Assembly (NCBI GenBank): GCA_963748315.1
Contig: CAVVIK010000003.1
Location: 79,414 to 143,413 of the forward strand
Origin: DASPHG01 sp963748315
GTDB taxonomy: Bacteria > Actinomycetota > Thermoleophilia > Solirubrobacterales > Thermoleophilaceae
Direction: 5' to 3'
Length of the DNA: 64,000 bases
Under the pieces are notes generated by a model. It did no database searches. It had not been told where the DNA came from and was given only the letters and a program-made list of their open reading frames with translations. Positions 23,967 to 31,513 of this stretch are shown piece by piece (positions within the stretch are counted from its first letter, which is position 1; each line of letters opens with the position of its first letter). Both the position numbers and the translations under genes were made by a program.

Positions 23967-26145
23967 CGGGAAGCGCCGCCTGACGCCATAGAGCGTCGTG
24001 CGCTCGGCTGCCGGGCGGCCGGCCGCGTGTGCCGCGCCGATCAGGTCCTTCGGCTCGAGCTTCACGCCGTGGTAGGAGCCGGCCAGGCGCGAGATGTTCT
24101 CCTCCATCAGCGTCCCGCCGAGGTCGTTGACGCCCCAGTCGAGCGCCTCGGTGGCGGCGTCGAGCCCCATCTTCACCCAGCTCGCCTGCAGTGAGCGCAC
24201 GCTCTTGCCGAGCGCGAGCCGGAAGACGGCCGTGTGCTTCAGGTTCTCCTCGCGCGAGATCTCCTCGATCCCGTGCGTGCGTCCGAGCAGGGTGTGGAAC
24301 GGGATGAACGAGAGCGGCACGAACTCGTTGAACGCGTCCGTTCGCTCCTGCAGCTCGCGGATCACCCGCATGTGCTCGGCGAGCTCCCATGGCTCCTCGA
24401 TGTGGCCGAACATGACGGTCGCGCTGGTCGACGCGCCGGCCCGCGCCGAAGCCTCCATCACCTCGACCCAGCGGCGCACGGGCAGCTTGTTGGGCGAGAT
24501 CCGCTCGCGCACACCGTCGTCCAGCACCTCTGCGGCCGTGCCCGGAGTCGAGCCCAGCCCCGCGTCCTTCAGTCGCGCGAACGCCTCGTCGAGCGGCAGG
24601 TCGCCCGCGAGGTGGTCGACCTCCATCGGCGAGTACGCATGGAGGTGGATGTCGGGCGCGACCTCCTTCGCGACCCGCAGCCAGCTCTCGTAGTCGTCGA
24701 TCACCCAGTCGGGATGGATGCCCGACTGCATGCAGATCTCAGTCGCGCCGAACTCGACCGCCTCCCGCACGCGCCGCGCGAACTCGTCGCGATCGTGCTC
24801 GTATGCGTCGGGCGAGCGCCGGCCCTGGCCGAAGCCGCAGAACGCGCAGCCGACGACGCAGATATTCGAGACGTTGATGTTGCGGTTGACGACGAACGTC
24901 ACCTCGTCGCCCGCGAGCTCGCGCCGTAGCTCGTCGGCGGCCTGTCGCATGTCCTCGATCGCCTCGGGACGTGTCTCGGAGAACATCGCCGTGAGCTCCT
25001 CCGCGTCGAGCCATCCGCCGTCGCGCGCCTTCCCGATCGCGGGCGCGACGAGATCGCGGTGGATGGGGCGATCCGATCGGCGCCCGGACCCGCGCCGTGG
25101 GATGAAGCTCCAGTACTTGCGCTTGATCACGTCGAGGACCCCGGGCTCGAGCCACTCCGCGTCCATGTACTGCGGGTACACGCACAGCCGCTCGGTCAGC
25201 GCGTAGCCGTTCGGCTGGAGCAGCTTGCGCATCTGGTGCGGCGACGGGAACGGGTGCTCCGGCGAGATGTGGTCGCCGTTCGCCGACAGGCCGCCGAGGT
25301 CGGTCGCGCCCTCCTCGACCAGGGGCAGCCACCAATCCGAAAGGTTCGGCGGTATCTGGATGCCGACGTCGGGCATGAGGCGGTGGGCTCGCAAGGACCA
25401 GCAGCGCATGTCTTCCAGCGTGATCGTTGGCCCATGCCGGCAGTTCCGCTTGCTCGTTGCTCGTTGCCCGTTGCTCGCGCTGAGCTTCGTCGGCGATCTC
25501 CGCAGGCTCCGCGCCGTAGTAGCGCGGGTGCGGGACGAAGTTCTGCAGGATCACCTCCTGGAGGTGTCCGTACTCGGCGTGCACGGCTGCGAGCGCCTCG
25601 AGTGCCTGAATGCGCTCCTCGGGCAACTCGCCGATGCCGACCAGGATGCCGCTCGTGAAGGGGATCTTCAGCTCGCCGGCGGCGCGGATCGTGTCCAGGC
25701 GCACGCCGGGGTGCTTCGTCGGCGAGCCCTGGTGGACGACGAGGTCCGGGTTCGTGGACTCGAGCATGAGGCCCTGTGACGCGCGTGACCTCGCGCAGCC
25801 GGGCGAGATCGTCCGGCTCTCGATCACGCCGATGTTCGTGTGCGGCAGGAGACCGCGCTCGAGCGCGCGCTCGCACGCCCACGCCACGTAGGCCGTGAAG
25901 TCCGCGTGGCCGTAGCTTTCGAGCCGCGCGGCGACCTCGGCGTTCACCTCCGGCCGCTCGCCGGTCAGGATCAGCAGCTCTTTCGCGTTGCGGCGGACGG
26001 CGTCGTCGAGCAGCCGCTCGACCTCGTCAGGCGCGTACAGGTGCGCGCGGTGCGTCGCGAACGCGCAGTACTTGCAATAGCACCGGCACGTTCGCGACAG
26101 CGACAGCGTGAAGTTGCGCGAGAAGGTGACTCGCCGGCGGCTCAA
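23886..26145 (-). CDS. fbiC: 7,8-didemethyl-8-hydroxy-5-deazariboflavin (Fo) synthase, CofG-CofH fusion, frameshifted
   Basis: A bifunctional radical-SAM protein of about 750 residues split over two frames. The first frame starts at TTG 26145 and has the CofG cluster C-R-C-Y-C-K-Y-C near residues 20-27, then I-L-T-G-E-R-P and H-P-R-Y-Y-G-A-E-P. It must shift by one base at about 25427, after a conserved-looking L-P-A-W-A, into the frame beginning I-T-L-E-D-M. That frame holds the rest of CofG (P-P-N-L-S-D-W-W, S-A-N-G-D-H) and all of CofH with C-V-V-G-C-A-F-C and G-I-H-P-D. It condenses tyrosine with the 5-amino-ribitylaminouracil intermediate to make Fo. A 28-nt heptamer repeat lies just before the break. 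All catalytic parts are otherwise intact, so a sequence error is plausible. Confidence 0.85.
25450..25477. repeat. Four tandem TTGCTCG heptamers inside fbiC
   Basis: Three exact copies of TTGCTCG and one TTGCCCG lie head to tail, encoding a low-complexity E-Q-R-A-T-S-N stretch absent from typical CofG. Base composition differs from the surrounding gene. The length, 28 nt, is not a multiple of three. Confidence 0.8.
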
Positions 26146-26153
26146 GGCCGCCG

Positions 26154-26159
26154 AGATTA
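26154..26159 (-). promoter_or_regulatory. Putative -10 element of fbiC
   Basis: TAATCT on the minus strand, eight bases before TTG 26145; supports the TTG start and a leaderless transcript. Confidence 0.4.
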
Positions 26160-26176
26160 CTCCTGACGGCCGAGCG

Positions 26177-26959
26177 TCAGCCGACCGGCTCCATCCCGCC
26201 CGGTCCCTTCTTCCCGGGCACGATCACCATCCGGAAGTAGGCAAGGGCTCCCAGGACCGCACCGATCACCGGCGCGAGGACGTAGGTGATGATGAAGTCG
26301 TCGGCACCGCCCCACTCGCCGGAGACGAGCGCGGGACCGAACGCGCGCGCCGGGTTGAATCCGGCGCCCGTGAGCGGTCCGGCCACCATCACGAGCAGGC
26401 CAAGCGTCCCGCCGATGACGAGCGCCGCCCAGCCGCGATCGCTGCGCGGGTTCACGGCCACGCCCACGATCGCCCAGACGAGGAAGAACGTGCCGAGGAG
26501 CTCAACGGAGAAGCCGCCCCAGAAGACCTCGCCGCCGATGCGGTCGCTGATTCCGAGGGCACCGAAGTTGACGGCGTCAGCATTGGCGTAGTCGTCGAGC
26601 AGCAGCTTCGTGCACAGCGCACCAAGGGTGGCGCCGGCAAGCTGGACCACGATGTAAATCGCGGCGTCGATCGGCTTGATCTCGCGGATCACCGTGAGGG
26701 CCGCGGTGACCGCCGGGTTGAAATGGGCCCCGGACACCAGCGCGAGTGTCTGGATCATGAAGAAGAGCACGAACACGTGCACGAGGCCGATCACGGACCA
26801 GTCGATGAACGGAGCGACGGGTGAGCCCGCGGGTGTGGCGACGTTGAACTGTGAGACCACCAGAGTCACGAACAGGACGAGTGCGAACGTCCCGATGAAC
26901 TCGGCGATATAGGCGGAAGTCCCGCGGTCGGCGGGCACGGGCACCGTGGTTGAAGCCAA
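26177..26959 (-). CDS. MIP family channel (aquaporin/glycerol facilitator)
   Basis: 260 residues with six TM helices and both pore motifs: H-F-N-P-A-V-T (about 78-84) and G-F-N-P-A-R-A (about 203-209). The Arg after the second NPA is the selectivity-filter residue. A-E-F-I-G-T-F near residue 19 is the usual first-helix signature. The TTG start at 26959 is set by AGGAGG seven bases upstream. The residue set of the filter was not modelled, so water versus glycerol selectivity is open. Ends 31 bp upstream of fbiC on the same strand. Confidence 0.92.
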   Translation of the reverse strand: MASTTVPVPADRGTSAYIAEFIGTFALVLFVTLVVSQFNVATPAGSPVAPFIDWSVIGLVHVFVLFFMIQTLALVSGAHFNPAVTAALTVIREIKPIDAAIYIVVQLAGATLGALCTKLLLDDYANADAVNFGALGISDRIGGEVFWGGFSVELLGTFFLVWAIVGVAVNPRSDRGWAALVIGGTLGLLVMVAGPLTGAGFNPARAFGPALVSGEWGGADDFIITYVLAPVIGAVLGALAYFRMVIVPGKKGPGGMEPVG

Positions 26960-27016
26960 TGTGATCCTCCTGCTGGTCGTTGGCGCGCGGCAGATTACCG
27001 ACGCGGCCTAGCCAGT

Positions 27017-27022
27017 TACGGT
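27017..27022 (+). promoter_or_regulatory. Putative -10 element of the ABC substrate-binding gene
   Basis: TACGGT nine bases before ATG 27032. Confidence 0.3.
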
Positions 27023-27031
27023 TCGGCGCCG

Positions 27032-27999
27032 ATGCGCCGATTCCTCGTGCTGATCGGGGATCGCGGCCGCCCTCGCCGGATGCGGCGACGGCGACGGCGA
27101 CAACGGCTCCGAGACATCCCCCACGGTCACGGTCGGGCTGGACTTCACGCCCAACGCCGCGCACGCGGGGATCTACGCGGCGGTCAGGACCGGCCGCGAC
27201 GAGGAGAACGGCGTGCGCATCAGTATCCGCCCGCCCGCCGGCGGCAGTCCGGACTCGCTGAAGCTGCTCGCCACGCGGCGCGCCGACATCGCGGTCCTCG
27301 ACATCCACGACCTCGGCCTCGCGATCGAGCAGGGGACCGACGTGGTCGGCGTCGGGGCGCTGGTACAGCGACCGCTCGCCGCGGTGATCGCGCGCGCCGA
27401 CCGGGACATCGGCCGGCCGCGCGAGCTCGAGGGGCGTGACGTCGGCGTCGCGGGCCTCCCGTCGGACGACGCCGTGCTGCGCGCGGTCGTCGAGGACGAC
27501 GGCGGCAACTTCGATCAGGTTCACCGCGTCACGATCGGCTTCGGCGCGGTGGCGAACCTGCTGGCCGGAAAGGTCGACGCCGCGACCGCCTTCTGGAACG
27601 CCGAGGGCGTCGTGCTGCGCGAGCGCGGCCTCGAGACGCGCGAGTTCCGCGTGGACGACTTCGGTGCCCCCCGCTATCCCGAGGTGGTGCTCGTCGTCCG
27701 CCGCGACACGCTCGAGGACCGCCGCGACGACGTGGCCGCGGCGGTTCAGGCGATCGCCGAGGGCACCGAGGACGCGCTCGATGACCGCGGCGCGACGATC
27801 ACGGAGATCGCGAAGGCATCCGAGTCCGACGAGGACCTCGTTCGAGCGCAGCTCGACGCCGTGGCGCCGGCGATGACGCCTCCAGCTCGTCCTGCGTCGC
27901 AGCGTGCTCGAGGGCTGGTCGCGCTTCGACGCGGAGTTCGGGATCCTCGAACAGCCGGTCGACGTCGATCGCGCGTTCGTCTTCGACCTTCTCTCATAG
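27032..27999 (+). pseudogene. NMT1/THI5-like ABC transporter substrate-binding lipoprotein, two frame breaks
   Basis: Reassembling frames gives one protein of about 320 residues. ATG 27032 starts M-R-R-F-L-V-L-I-G. A +1 shift at the GGGG run 27056-27059 leads to a lipobox L-A-G-C, then V-G-L-D-F-T-P-N-A-A-H-A-G-I-Y, typical of NMT1/THI5 pyrimidine-precursor or nitrate/sulfonate-type binding proteins. The frame runs with A-D-I-A-V-L-D, G-A-L-V-Q-R-P and A-F-W-N-A-E-G. A second +1 shift near 27876-27882 leads to L-Q-L-V-L-R-R-S-V-L and the stop at 27999. As sequenced it would not make the full protein. No permease or ATPase gene is adjacent. Confidence 0.7.
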
Positions 28000-28018
28000 C
28001 GGCCTCATCGCGCGGCCG

Positions 28019-28024
28019 TAGCGT
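28019..28024 (+). promoter_or_regulatory. Putative -10 element of the lipoprotein gene
   Basis: TAGCGT seven bases before ATG 28032. Confidence 0.35.
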
Positions 28025-28031
28025 CGCCGCC

Positions 28032-28796
28032 ATGATCACTCAACGAAGGACCGCAACGCTCTTCCTGATCTTGTCCGCGCTGGGCGTGGCCGCCTGTGGC
28101 GGCGACGACGGCAGCAGCAGCCGCCAGCACCAGCTCCGGGCAGGATCTCCCCAGGGCAGTGAGCATGTCGAACTCGACCCGGCCGACTTCACCACGGAGA
28201 TCGACAACGCGTGGTGGCCGATGACGCCGGGCAGTCGTTGGGTGTACCACGAGTTCGACAGCGAGGGCGCGAACCAGAAGGTCGTCGTCACGGTCACGGA
28301 TCGCACGAAGACGATCGCGAACGGAATCGAGGCGCGCGTCGTGCACGACGTCGTCACCGAGGACGGGAAGTTCGTCGAGGTCACCGACGACTGGTACGCC
28401 CAGGACGAGGACGGGAACATCTGGTACCTCGGCGAGGACACGACCGAGTACGAGAACGGAAAGCCGGTGTCGAAGTCCGGGTCGTTCGAGGCCGGCGTCG
28501 ACGGTGCCGAGCCCGGGCATCATCATGCCCGGCGAACCCGAGCCCGGCATGACGTATCGCCAGGAGTACTACAAGGGCGAGGCGGAGGACGCGGCCTAGA
28601 TCATGTCGCTCGACCAGCAGGCCGAAGTGCCCGCCGGGTACTTCAAGCGGGCGTCTCATGACGCGCGACACGAACCCGCTCGAGCCCAAGGTGAACGAGT
28701 TCAAGTTCTTACGCGCGCGGCGTCGGCCCCGTGCTCGCGATCGCCGTCTCAGGCGGAAGCGACCGCGAGGAACTGCTCAGCTACCGAGCCGGCTAG
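28032..28796 (+). pseudogene. Conserved secreted lipoprotein with four lesions
   Basis: The 5' part is intact: signal peptide with lipobox V-A-A-C-G-G near residue 17, then D-N-A-W-W-P-M-T-P-G-S-R-W-V-Y and D-D-W-Y-A-Q-D-E-D-G-N-I-W-Y-L-G-E-D, a pattern I know from uncharacterised actinobacterial lipoproteins. After about residue 160 the coding sense continues only by changing frame: an extra base near 28515-28517 (to P-G-I-I-M-P-G-E-P), an in-frame TAG at 28597 where Glu is expected, a shift near 28647-28657 (to L-M-T-R-D-T-N-P-L-E-P-K) and one extra T near 28707-28710 (to A-R-G-V-G-P-V-L-A-I). The restored stop at 28794-28796 shares CTAG with the convergent gene. Confidence 0.65.
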
Positions 28797-29149
28797 CCGG
28801 CCAGCTTCTCGACGAGTGCCGCGGCTTCGCGGTTCATCCGCGACCGCGGCACCACGAGGTCGAAGCCCGCGTGCTCGGCCCGACGGCGGGTCTCCTGGTC
28901 CACGTGCGAGTAGAACCCGAGCGTCGCCTTCCCCTCCAGCTCGCGGCCCATTCGCATCGACTCGACGAGGATCGCGCCGTCGAAGTTGTCGTCGGTCAGG
29001 TCGACGACCAGCACGTCCGCCTCCGGCACGGCCGCGCGCGCCATGTCCTCACCGTCGTACCGGGTCACGTCGTGCCCGCCGGCCCGCAGTGCTCCCTCGA
29101 CCTTCGAGCCGAACAACAGGTCCGGGCAGAGAAGCGCGACGCGCGCCAC
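28793..29149 (-). CDS. CheY-like receiver-fold protein
   Basis: 118 residues from GTG 29149. A beta-alpha repeat pattern is evident: V-A-L-L-C-P-D-L-L-F (strand 1), D-V-T-R-Y-D-G-E-D (strand 2), V-L-V-V-D-L-T-D-D-N (strand 3, with Asp where receivers are phosphorylated), L-G-F-Y-S-H-V (strand 4) and F-D-L-V-V-P-R (strand 5). The strand-4 Thr/Ser and the strand-5 Lys of true response regulators are replaced by Ser-His and Arg, so phosphotransfer is doubtful. The start overlaps the stop of the upstream gene by one base. Confidence 0.55.
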   Translation of the reverse strand: MARVALLCPDLLFGSKVEGALRAGGHDVTRYDGEDMARAAVPEADVLVVDLTDDNFDGAILVESMRMGRELEGKATLGFYSHVDQETRRRAEHAGFDLVVPRSRMNREAAALVEKLAG

Positions 29150-29511
29150 TACTGCGCGCGGCGGCGCCGGAACTCCTGCCTCACCGACTCCGGCCGGCCC
29201 CACATCTGCGTCACCTCGACCCGGCCCGAGCGGACCTCGCGCACCGCGAGCTCGCCGCCGATGCCCAGGTCGTCCAGCACCTTGAGCGTTCCGTGGACGG
29301 TCTCCGCGGCCGCCGCGTGACCGAACTCGTGCGCCACCAGTACGCGCCAGTGCCAGTCGTGCTTGCTGTAGCCCTGCGCGTTGACCTGCACGAGGATCGT
29401 GGCCGCCTCGATGTAGCGGTCCTCGTCGTCGATCCGGATGTCGAACTGGAGATGGCTCCAGTCAGGCGGGAGCGAGTCGATGACCTGCTGGAAATCCTCT
29501 GCCAAGGGCAC
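29149..29511 (-). CDS. Uncharacterised conserved small protein
   Basis: 120 residues, acidic N-terminal half (D-I-R-I-D-D-E-D-R-Y-I-E-A-A) and a central H-E-F-G-H-A-A-A-A-E stretch that resembles a zinc-binding HExxH (H-E-F-G-H), near residue 62. The rest of a metallopeptidase fold is not apparent in so short a protein. C-terminus is Arg-rich. GTG start at 29511 supported by a TAGGCT hexamer six bases upstream. Coupled to the receiver-like gene by a one-base stop/start overlap. I do not recognise the family. Confidence 0.55.
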   Translation of the reverse strand: MPLAEDFQQVIDSLPPDWSHLQFDIRIDDEDRYIEAATILVQVNAQGYSKHDWHWRVLVAHEFGHAAAAETVHGTLKVLDDLGIGGELAVREVRSGRVEVTQMWGRPESVRQEFRRRRAQ

Positions 29512-29517
29512 AGGCGC

Positions 29518-29523
29518 AGCCTA
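29518..29523 (-). promoter_or_regulatory. Putative -10 element of the 29149-29511 gene
   Basis: TAGGCT on the minus strand with exactly six bases to GTG 29511. Confidence 0.45.
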
Positions 29524-29589
29524 CTCGCACAAGTGTCCAGCGAAGGCTCGGGCGCTGAAGGACGAAAACCCGCTGCCGATGGGGAGAAC

Positions 29590-29691
29590 ATGCAGTTCCT
29601 CGTCATGAACCGTCGCACCCGCGTTGCGATGAACGCCAGCGGTCTCCTCTTCGCGTTCTCGCTGATCGCGCTCGTCTCGCACAGCGCCTAG
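29590..29691 (+). CDS. Possible 33-residue membrane peptide
   Basis: A short frame M-Q-F-L-V-M-N-R-R-T followed by a hydrophobic stretch (L-L-F-A-F-S-L-I-A-L-V) and stop at 29691. GGGGAG lies three bases before the ATG. It sits in the 170-bp gap between two minus-strand genes and its stop overlaps the end of the DtxR gene. Coding is plausible but unproven. Confidence 0.35.
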   Translation: MQFLVMNRRTRVAMNASGLLFAFSLIALVSHSA

Positions 29692-30353
29692 CTGACGCGC
29701 ATAGAGCGTGCAAGGCCGAGGCCGAGCGGAAGCTCGCGCGCGCCGACACGGACGTTGAGCGGGCCGCCGAACGGCTCGCGCCCGACGACCTCCATGCGCG
29801 TCCCCGGCTCGATCCCGCGGTCGCCCAGATAGCGCAGCATCTCCGGGTCCGAATCGGACACGCGGGTCAGCACGACGTGCTCGCCCGGCTCGCTGTCGGC
29901 CAGCGAGCGGGTGGCCGGCTCCTCGATGTGGCCGTCGCGTGTCGGGATCGGGTCGCCGTGCGGGTCAAGTTTCGGATCGCCGAGCTTCTCGGCGATCAGG
30001 TCCGACAGCTCGCCCGAGATCGCGTGCTCGAGCACTTCCGCCTCGTCGTGGACGCGGTCCCAGGGCATCCCGAGCGCCTCCGACAGGTAGAGCTCGATCA
30101 GGCGGTGATGGCGGATCACCTCGAGCGCGAGCCGCTCTCCGGACTCCGTCAGCTGCACGCCCTTGTACGGCTCGTGGCTGACAAGGCCGAGCTCGGCAAG
30201 CCGCTTGGCCATGGCCGAAGCCGACGCGGGCGACACGTGGAGGCGGTCGGCGAGTGCCGACGTGGCGACCGCCTTCTCACCCCGCCGTGACAGCGAGTAG
30301 ATCGCCTTCGCATAATCCTGAACCGCGTGTGAAGTCTCGGTCTCCACGGTCAC
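29688..30353 (-). CDS. DtxR/MntR family metal-dependent transcriptional regulator
   Basis: 221 residues from GTG 30353, which overlaps the ZIP gene stop (GTGTGACC arrangement). N-terminal winged helix (about 5-75: D-Y-A-K-A-I-Y-S-L, then V-S-P-A-S-A-S-A-M-A-K-R-L recognition helix), dimer/metal-binding domain (about 76-140) with the conserved R-H-H-R-L-I-E-L-Y-L and E-A-E-x-L-E-H-x-I-S ligand segments, and a C-terminal FeoA/SH3-like domain (about 145-221). This is the full three-domain layout. As last gene of the multicopper oxidase-ZIP operon it probably represses that operon when Mn(II) or Fe(II) is sufficient; the palindrome at 32480-32501 is the likely site. Confidence 0.9.
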   Translation of the reverse strand: MTVETETSHAVQDYAKAIYSLSRRGEKAVATSALADRLHVSPASASAMAKRLAELGLVSHEPYKGVQLTESGERLALEVIRHHRLIELYLSEALGMPWDRVHDEAEVLEHAISGELSDLIAEKLGDPKLDPHGDPIPTRDGHIEEPATRSLADSEPGEHVVLTRVSDSDPEMLRYLGDRGIEPGTRMEVVGREPFGGPLNVRVGARELPLGLGLARSMRVS

Positions 30354-31513
30354 ACCGAGATCAGGAGGCTGGTGGCGTACATGAGCACGAGCCCCGCCGC
30401 GAGGCCGGCGGCAGCGAGCGGGTGGAGCAGCCGTCCGGCGCTGTCGCGGACCTGAGGCGCGATCTGGACGATGACGCGCGCGATCGCCCCCACGCCGACG
30501 CCGAACATGAACGCGGCGAGGCTCGGGTCGAACGCGGACGCACCGATCCATGCACCGAGGATCGCGGGAGCGCCCGCGATCAGCCCGAGCAGCGCAAGTC
30601 GCGCGACGCGCGGGGGGCGCTCGGCCACCGGCGCGACGATCGCAAGGCCCTCGGTCGTGTTGTGAATCGCGAAGCCAACGACGAGCGCCGCGCCGAGGGC
30701 CAGCGATCCGATTGCGTACGCAGACCCGATCACGAGCCCCTCGCCGAGGTTGTGCAGCCCGATGCCGATCGCGACGAGCAGCGCCACGCGCTCGCTGCCT
30801 CCACCGCGGCGTGCGAGCCACCCGTCCACACCGGCGAGCAGCAGGTACGCGAGTGCCGCGCCCAGCCACATGAGCGCGCCGCCGCCGAGCGACTCCGCGC
30901 CGGACGCCCCCAGGTCGAGCCCTTCCAGCGCGGCGTCTATGCCGAGGAAGACGAGCAGGCCGATCGTGAGCGCGAGGAGGAAACGGAGCCAGCGCCGGTC
31001 GAGCTGCCGCAACCAGGGCAGCCAGAGCATCCCCACGGCGATCGGGATGATCCCCACGTAGAGGCCGATCAGGCCCATGAGCCCGTAGAACCCCGCGTCC
31101 GCGTCGGGCGTCTCCGTGGCCACGTCGATCGACGTGTCGACCGTCCCGCCGGTCGACGTCAGGAGCACGACCTCATAGGCCTCCCCCTCGATCCACGGGT
31201 ACTCGACCGTGACCTGCGAGCGGTCGAGCCGGCCGAGCTCGTCGTCGTCCTGTGTGAACGATGCAAACCCGTCGTTGACGATCGCCTGCACGATCCGGAC
31301 GTCGTCCGGCCCGTCGTTCTGCAGTTGGAGCTGGATCTCGCCGGAATGGAGCTCGGTGCGCTCGACCGTGACGTCCTCGACCGGGATGCCGTTCCGCTCG
31401 AGCCCGGGCGCGTCGAGCACGATGAACACCGCGATCAGCGCGCCCAGCAACACCAGCGGAAGCAGCGCGGCGAGCCACGCGGGCGCTCGGCGGACGGCGG
31501 CGGCCTCCATCAC
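30350..31513 (-). CDS. ZIP family metal transporter with N-terminal extracytoplasmic domain
   Basis: 387 residues. One TM helix (about 14-35), an extracytoplasmic domain (about 36-145, strand-rich, with E-Y-P-W-I-E-G-E-A-Y-E-V), then about eight TM helices of ZIP type. The metal-path motifs are G-L-H-N-L-G-E-G (about 255-262) and I-H-N-T-T-E-G (about 285-291), both with the H-N-x-x-E-G core. Likely imports Mn, Fe or Zn; the N-terminal domain may dock the co-encoded multicopper oxidase (inference). Four-base overlaps (ATGA and GTGTGA type) with both neighbours show tight coupling. Confidence 0.88.
   Translation of the reverse strand: MMEAAAVRRAPAWLAALLPLVLLGALIAVFIVLDAPGLERNGIPVEDVTVERTELHSGEIQLQLQNDGPDDVRIVQAIVNDGFASFTQDDDELGRLDRSQVTVEYPWIEGEAYEVVLLTSTGGTVDTSIDVATETPDADAGFYGLMGLIGLYVGIIPIAVGMLWLPWLRQLDRRWLRFLLALTIGLLVFLGIDAALEGLDLGASGAESLGGGALMWLGAALAYLLLAGVDGWLARRGGGSERVALLVAIGIGLHNLGEGLVIGSAYAIGSLALGAALVVGFAIHNTTEGLAIVAPVAERPPRVARLALLGLIAGAPAILGAWIGASAFDPSLAAFMFGVGVGAIARVIVQIAPQVRDSAGRLLHPLAAAGLAAGLVLMYATSLLISV

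Noticed and set aside
24739..25425. Continuation of the fbiC first frame past the break as a separate protein
   Set aside because: After 25425 the frame yields only Arg/Ala-rich translation, while the other frame carries all CofG/CofH motifs.
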